Origin: CAYYYW01 sp964476245
Lineage (GTDB): Bacteria; Patescibacteriota; Microgenomatia; UBA1406; HO2-37-13b
Direction of reading: 5' to 3'
DNA: 8,390 nt
Assembly: GCA_964476245.1 (NCBI GenBank)
Contig: CAYYYW010000033.1
Coordinates: 1-8,390, forward strand
Part shown: positions 5,250 to 8,390 of the stretch, one piece after another
Layout: each line of letters starts with the position of its first letter
Numbering within the stretch: position 1 is the first letter of the stretch
Translations under genes and position numbers: made by a program
Notes under the pieces: generated by a model
What the model saw: only the letters and a program-made list of their open reading frames with translations
What the model was told of the DNA's origin: nothing
Database searches by the model: none

Positions 5250-6541
5250 TGATTTCTCCCGTTAATCTTTTAGGCCTTAATGCCCGCAACCGACTTTTTT
5301 TGTCAGCGAATAAAAAAGAAGGGCGGAAAATAGCTGATTCTAAGCTTTTAACCAAAAGAATTTTAAGAAAGAATCATTTAGCAACACCAGCGATTTTAGC
5401 TATTTTCAGAACTCCAAGAGATATTATGAATTTTTCTTGGGAAACTTTGCCTGATAACTTTGTTTTAAAACCATCCAAAGGCTTTGGTGGGCAGGGAGTG
5501 ATGATTATAAAAAAGAAAGCCAAATGGGCAGGGGAATGGTATCTGATGGATGGTTCTTTAATTACAACCCGAGATTTACGCTTTCATGCTCTGGAAATTT
5601 TATCTGGGCGTTTTAGTCTTCACAATGGTTCTGATATTGCTTTCATTGAGGAGCGGATTAAGATCCAAAAAATCTTTGCCAAGTATGTTTGGCATGGAGC
5701 TCCTGATATTCGAGTCGTGGTTTTTAATAAAGTGCCAGTGGCTGCCATGTTGCGTTTGCCGACTCGAGAATCACAGGGCAAATCTAATCTTCACCAGGGC
5801 GCCATTGGTGTGGGAGTGGATTTGGCAACAGGGATTACCACTCATGGCGTTTTAGACGGCCGTTTTATCAAATATATTCCAGAAACAAAAAGGAAGATAA
5901 ATGGTCTAAAAATACCAAATTGGAGTAAAATTTTGATTCTGGCAGTACAAACACAAGAAGTAGTTTCTTCATTGGGCTATTTGGGAGTTGATATTGTTTT
6001 GGATAAAAATCGAGATCCGATGATTTTAGAATTAAACGCCCGACCTGGGTTAGAAATCCAGAATGCCAATCTTTCTCCATTAAAAAAAAGATTAGAGAGG
6101 ATTGAAGGGTTGGAGGTTAAAGATGCTGAGCATGGGGTAAAAATTGCTAAAGCTTTGTTTGCCTCTCGTTTCGCCGATAGAGTCATGGCAGAAGAAGGGA
6201 TTAAAACAATTAAAATTTGGGAAAAGGTCAAAATTGTATCTGCCGATAAGCAAAGAGTAGAAGTGGAAGCTAAAATTGATACCGGAGCTTGGAAAACATC
6301 TATCGATAAAGATTTAGCTGAAAGATTGGGAGCCCTTAAAGCCAGTAATATTCTATGGACAAAGATTTACAAGAGTTCGTTAGGTGAAGAGAAAAGACAA
6401 GTAATTAATTTGACTTTTTATTTGGCCGGCAGAAAAATAGAAACGATTGGCAATATCGCTAGTCGAAAAAATTTACGTACCCCTTTGATTATTGGACGCC
6501 GAGATTTAGAGGGTTTTTTAATTAAACCAGAAAGAAACTAA
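5246..6541 (+). CDS. ATP-grasp ligase (alpha-L-glutamate ligase-like) fused to a retropepsin-like (RimB/pfam05618-like) protease domain
   Basis: A two-domain cytoplasmic protein of 431 residues. Residues about 8-290 are an ATP-grasp domain of the alpha-L-glutamate-ligase-like group (pfam14397-like). It starts with L-N-A-R-N-R and D-S-K-L-L-T-K (31-37), has Lys75 and the glycine-rich loop G-F-G-G-Q-G at 79-84, R-L-P-T-R near 170-174, K-S-N-L-H-Q-G-A at 179-186, and Mg-binding Asp249, Glu262 and Asn264 (E-L-N-A-R-P-G). After a helical linker, residues about 322-430 resemble the ATP-dependent zinc protease/RimB family, now considered retropepsin-like, with A-K-I-D-T-G-A at 342-348 (Asp345 the predicted catalytic residue) and I-G-R-R-D-L at 416-421. 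In Proteobacteria these are normally separate neighbouring genes. The start is ATG 5246 or the adjacent ATG 5249, overlapping the 7TM stop. It should join an amino acid or peptide to an acceptor using ATP and trim such products; the real substrate is unknown. Confidence 0.85.
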   Translation: MMISPVNLLGLNARNRLFLSANKKEGRKIADSKLLTKRILRKNHLATPAILAIFRTPRDIMNFSWETLPDNFVLKPSKGFGGQGVMIIKKKAKWAGEWYLMDGSLITTRDLRFHALEILSGRFSLHNGSDIAFIEERIKIQKIFAKYVWHGAPDIRVVVFNKVPVAAMLRLPTRESQGKSNLHQGAIGVGVDLATGITTHGVLDGRFIKYIPETKRKINGLKIPNWSKILILAVQTQEVVSSLGYLGVDIVLDKNRDPMILELNARPGLEIQNANLSPLKKRLERIEGLEVKDAEHGVKIAKALFASRFADRVMAEEGIKTIKIWEKVKIVSADKQRVEVEAKIDTGAWKTSIDKDLAERLGALKASNILWTKIYKSSLGEEKRQVINLTFYLAGRKIETIGNIASRKNLRTPLIIGRRDLEGFLIKPERN

Positions 6542-6543
6542 TA

Positions 6544-7458
6544 ATGAAAAAACTTTTGATTTTAGTTGGCAAAATTGGCCCCAAAAAAGAAATGTTTGCT
6601 GAACATATTGCTAAAAAATTATCCAAAGAAGACAAACTTGTTTTGGCGAGATTCTCTGATTTGGTTTTTTCAATTGAAGGAGAAAAAGTCGAAGTTATTA
6701 TTGAGGGAACTGATTATAAAATTAATGAATTTGACTTGGTTTATTTTCGCCGGGTCGGTGGCACTTTTCTCTCTTTGGCGGGAACACTGGCAATTTATCT
6801 TAAGAAGTTGGGAATTAGGTTCTTTGATACCACCTTTAGGGATCTTGGCCCGGCCGGTGACAAGCTGACCTCTTATCTTAAACTTTCTTTAGCAGGTTTA
6901 CCCACCATTCCTGTCTATTTTTGCTGGCATACTAAAATTGAAGAAAAAAAACAAGAGATTATCGATAAACTAGGCTTACCTTTGGTGGCCAAACAACTTT
7001 CTTCACAAAGAGGTAATGGAGTTTTTTTAATTAAGAAAATTGACGATTTTAAAATTTTGAATAAAGATTTTCCGGAATGTGAATTTCTTTTTCAAAGATT
7101 CTACCCCGGTAAGAATGAATATCGCCTTTTGGTTTTAGGGGAAACTATTGGTTCTTTTGAACGCAAGATTAGGACCGACCCCAAAGAATTCCGAGCTAAT
7201 TTGGCCTTAGGAGCAGATGAAGAATACATTGAAATTAAAAAAATTCCAGAGCAAATGGAATCGATAGCGATTAAAGCTGCTCAGGCTTTAGGTATTCAAA
7301 TTGCTGGTGTTGATATCTTAGTTGATAAAAATGATAAAATTTGGCTTTTGGAGGTTAACCGCGGTCCTGGTTTAACCTATGATCCACAGATTTCTCCTGA
7401 GCTTGATAGTTTAGCTTCTTTTTTTAAAAAAGAATTAAATAAAACCAATAATGATTAA
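6544..7458 (+). CDS. RimK-like ATP-grasp amide ligase
   Basis: A cytoplasmic ATP-dependent carboxylate-amine ligase of 304 residues, the size of RimK. The pre-ATP-grasp part (1-100) has F-D-L-V-Y-F-R-R-V at 63-71. The ATP-grasp part shows G-D-K-L-T-S at 105-110, P-L-V-A-K with Lys150, the loop Q-R-G-N-G-V-F at 155-161, Q-R-F-Y-P at 184-188, Y-R-L-L-V-L-G at 193-199 with Arg194, F-R-A-N-L-A-L-G-A at 216-224 (compare F-R-S-N-x-x-x-G in RimK), and the metal ligands Asp257, Glu270 and Asn272 in L-L-E-V-N-R-G-P-G-L. RimK adds glutamates to ribosomal protein S6, while relatives such as LysX, MptN and CofF use other acceptors, so the name should not be carried over. The gene follows the fused ligase-protease after 2 bases and overlaps the next ATP-grasp gene by 8 bases, implying one pathway. 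The catalytic residues are intact, so it should be active. Confidence 0.88.
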   Translation: MKKLLILVGKIGPKKEMFAEHIAKKLSKEDKLVLARFSDLVFSIEGEKVEVIIEGTDYKINEFDLVYFRRVGGTFLSLAGTLAIYLKKLGIRFFDTTFRDLGPAGDKLTSYLKLSLAGLPTIPVYFCWHTKIEEKKQEIIDKLGLPLVAKQLSSQRGNGVFLIKKIDDFKILNKDFPECEFLFQRFYPGKNEYRLLVLGETIGSFERKIRTDPKEFRANLALGADEEYIEIKKIPEQMESIAIKAAQALGIQIAGVDILVDKNDKIWLLEVNRGPGLTYDPQISPELDSLASFFKKELNKTNND

Positions 7459-8390
7459 AATTGGGATTTGTTTTTCGAAAGAATTAATTGGCCGAAACCC
7501 TTTAAGTCATATTGGCGAAAAACTTCCTGTTTATCTTCGTTTTTTATCCCTCTGCCAAAAACAAGGCTGGGAAGTTTATGTTTTGACTCGTAAAACCTAT
7601 CAGGGAGAAGGAGTTTTTGCCGGAGCCTGGTTATTTACCAAGGGCAAATTTAAACTTTTAAAAAAGACGATTGAAATTGATTTGATTTACGATCGGGCAG
7701 GAGGAGTTAAATTTCCGCCAAAAGAAAAGACAAAAATGAAAGTAGTCGATAATAGAGATTTTAAATTGCTTTGTTGGGATAAATGGTTGGCTTATCGGAA
7801 ACTTGGTAAATATATGCCCCAGACTTTTTGGGTGGGGGAGAAAGATAATTTGGCTTCGATTTTACCACAAATTAAAACCGATTGGGTGGTTTTAAAACCC
7901 TACAATGGTCTAAGAGGGTTAGGGGTTTTTATCGGTCCTAAAAAAGGAGCTTTGAACTTTGAATTTCCGGGAAAATTTAAAAAATACATTGCCCAAGAAT
8001 TTATTGACACTTCGGGGGGGATACCGAAAATCACCATAGGCTTGCATGATTTGCGAGTTGCAGTGTTAAATGGGAAACCGGTTTGGAGTCGTATAATAAT
8101 TCCACCTCAGGGAAGTTTTAGTGCCCATACGGCGGGCGGAGGAATACTTAAGGAAGTTGACTACGAATTGGTGCCTGACTTAACGAAGAAAATTGTTTTA
8201 GAAATTGCCCCAAAATTTTATCGAGAATATGATAATCCTTTCTTTAGTTTAGATTTTGGTTTTGATAAAAATGGCAGACCTTGGCTTTTTGAAATTAATG
8301 ACCAGATTGGTTTTCCTCTCTGGGAGATGAAAAAGAGAGATTTTTTTCTAAAAGAGTTAGTCAAAAATTTTACCCAGAAATTAGAAAAAG
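7451..8390 (+). CDS. Third ATP-grasp protein, divergent, truncated by the window end
   Basis: The frame is open from ATG 7451 to the last base (313 codons plus one base) without a stop, so the C-terminus lies outside. The start overlaps the previous gene's stop by 8 bases, with no Shine-Dalgarno site. Residues 1-110 form a pre-ATP-grasp part (I-G-I-C-F-S-K; D-L-I-Y-D-R-A-G-G at 77-85; D-N-R-D-F-K-L-L at 100-107). The ATP-grasp part follows, with V-V-L-K-P-Y at 146-151 (Lys149), the loop N-G-L-R-G-L-G-V-F at 152-160, H-D-L-R-V-A-V-L-N-G at 199-208, and F-S-A-H-T-A-G-G-G at 223-231. That last block sits where the sister enzymes have x-x-N-L-x-x-G-A. The metal site is Asp268, Glu281 and Asn283 (L-F-E-I-N-D). 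It resembles glutathione-synthetase- or YheC/D-like ATP-grasp proteins more than RimK. A run of seven G lies at 8014-8020. The substrate is unknown; the key ATP and metal residues are present. Confidence 0.8.
   Translation, partial: MIKIGICFSKELIGRNPLSHIGEKLPVYLRFLSLCQKQGWEVYVLTRKTYQGEGVFAGAWLFTKGKFKLLKKTIEIDLIYDRAGGVKFPPKEKTKMKVVDNRDFKLLCWDKWLAYRKLGKYMPQTFWVGEKDNLASILPQIKTDWVVLKPYNGLRGLGVFIGPKKGALNFEFPGKFKKYIAQEFIDTSGGIPKITIGLHDLRVAVLNGKPVWSRIIIPPQGSFSAHTAGGGILKEVDYELVPDLTKKIVLEIAPKFYREYDNPFFSLDFGFDKNGRPWLFEINDQIGFPLWEMKKRDFFLKELVKNFTQKLEK

Noticed and set aside
6544..7458. Naming the second ATP-grasp gene rimK (ribosomal protein S6 modification)
   Set aside because: The motifs show only the wider RimK-like family. 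Context with a 7TM protein and two other ligases points to another substrate.
1..8390. Recoding of UGA (as in Gracilibacteria or Absconditabacteria)
   Set aside because: Several genes, including trx and the 7TM gene, end at TGA exactly where the family ends or the next gene begins, and no in-frame TGA interrupts a conserved protein.
1..8390. CRISPR array, tRNA, rRNA, insertion sequence or riboswitch
   Set aside because: No regularly spaced repeats, tRNA-like cloverleaf, rRNA segment or transposase were seen, and the intergenic gaps (at most about 40 bases) leave no room for a riboswitch.

Overview
All genes in this AT-rich window lie on the + strand, are packed with gaps of at most about 40 bases or short overlaps, and use TGA as a normal stop (the partial phosphoribosyltransferase gene, trx and the 7TM gene all end in TGA). 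Small compact genes, ATGA-type junctions and the protein styles seen suggest an uncultivated Patescibacteria/CPR-type bacterium. That placement is inferred from gene content and style, not from a marker tree.

Region 1 (1-1706): the C-terminal end of a COG1926-type phosphoribosyltransferase, overlapping a peptidyl-tRNA hydrolase gene (pth), then a 97-residue unknown protein and a 182-residue polytopic membrane protein. The pth gene carries an in-frame GC-rich hairpin (642-673) that adds about 12 residues at a usually short loop, resembling a palindromic element inserted into a coding region. The membrane protein gene has an extended -10 box so close to its ATG that its transcript may be leaderless.

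Region 2 (1707-4511): a redox operon behind a good promoter and a near-perfect Shine-Dalgarno sequence. It holds an SDR oxidoreductase, thioredoxin, thioredoxin reductase and a small [4Fe-4S] ferredoxin, joined by a 3-base gap and then two ATGA overlaps, followed by a membrane-anchored thioredoxin-fold protein with a CPHC active site. Together they suggest electron flow from NADPH (or possibly ferredoxin) through TrxR to thioredoxin, plus a separate extracytoplasmic thiol protein.

Region 3 (4495-8390): a second operon with its own promoter. It holds a 7TM protein of the transglutaminase-associated 7TM family without the transglutaminase part, an ATP-grasp ligase fused to a retropepsin-like (RimB/pfam05618-like) protease domain, a RimK-like ATP-grasp ligase, and a third, more divergent ATP-grasp protein cut by the window end. 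Three different amide-ligase-type enzymes, a protease and a membrane protein in one coupled unit look like a dedicated peptide-synthesis or peptide-tagging system linked to the membrane. Related 7TM/ATP-grasp/protease neighbourhoods are known in Proteobacteria, but their substrate is not established, and the fusion plus two further ligases make this version the most interesting part of the window. There is no gene-free stretch longer than about 40 bases.
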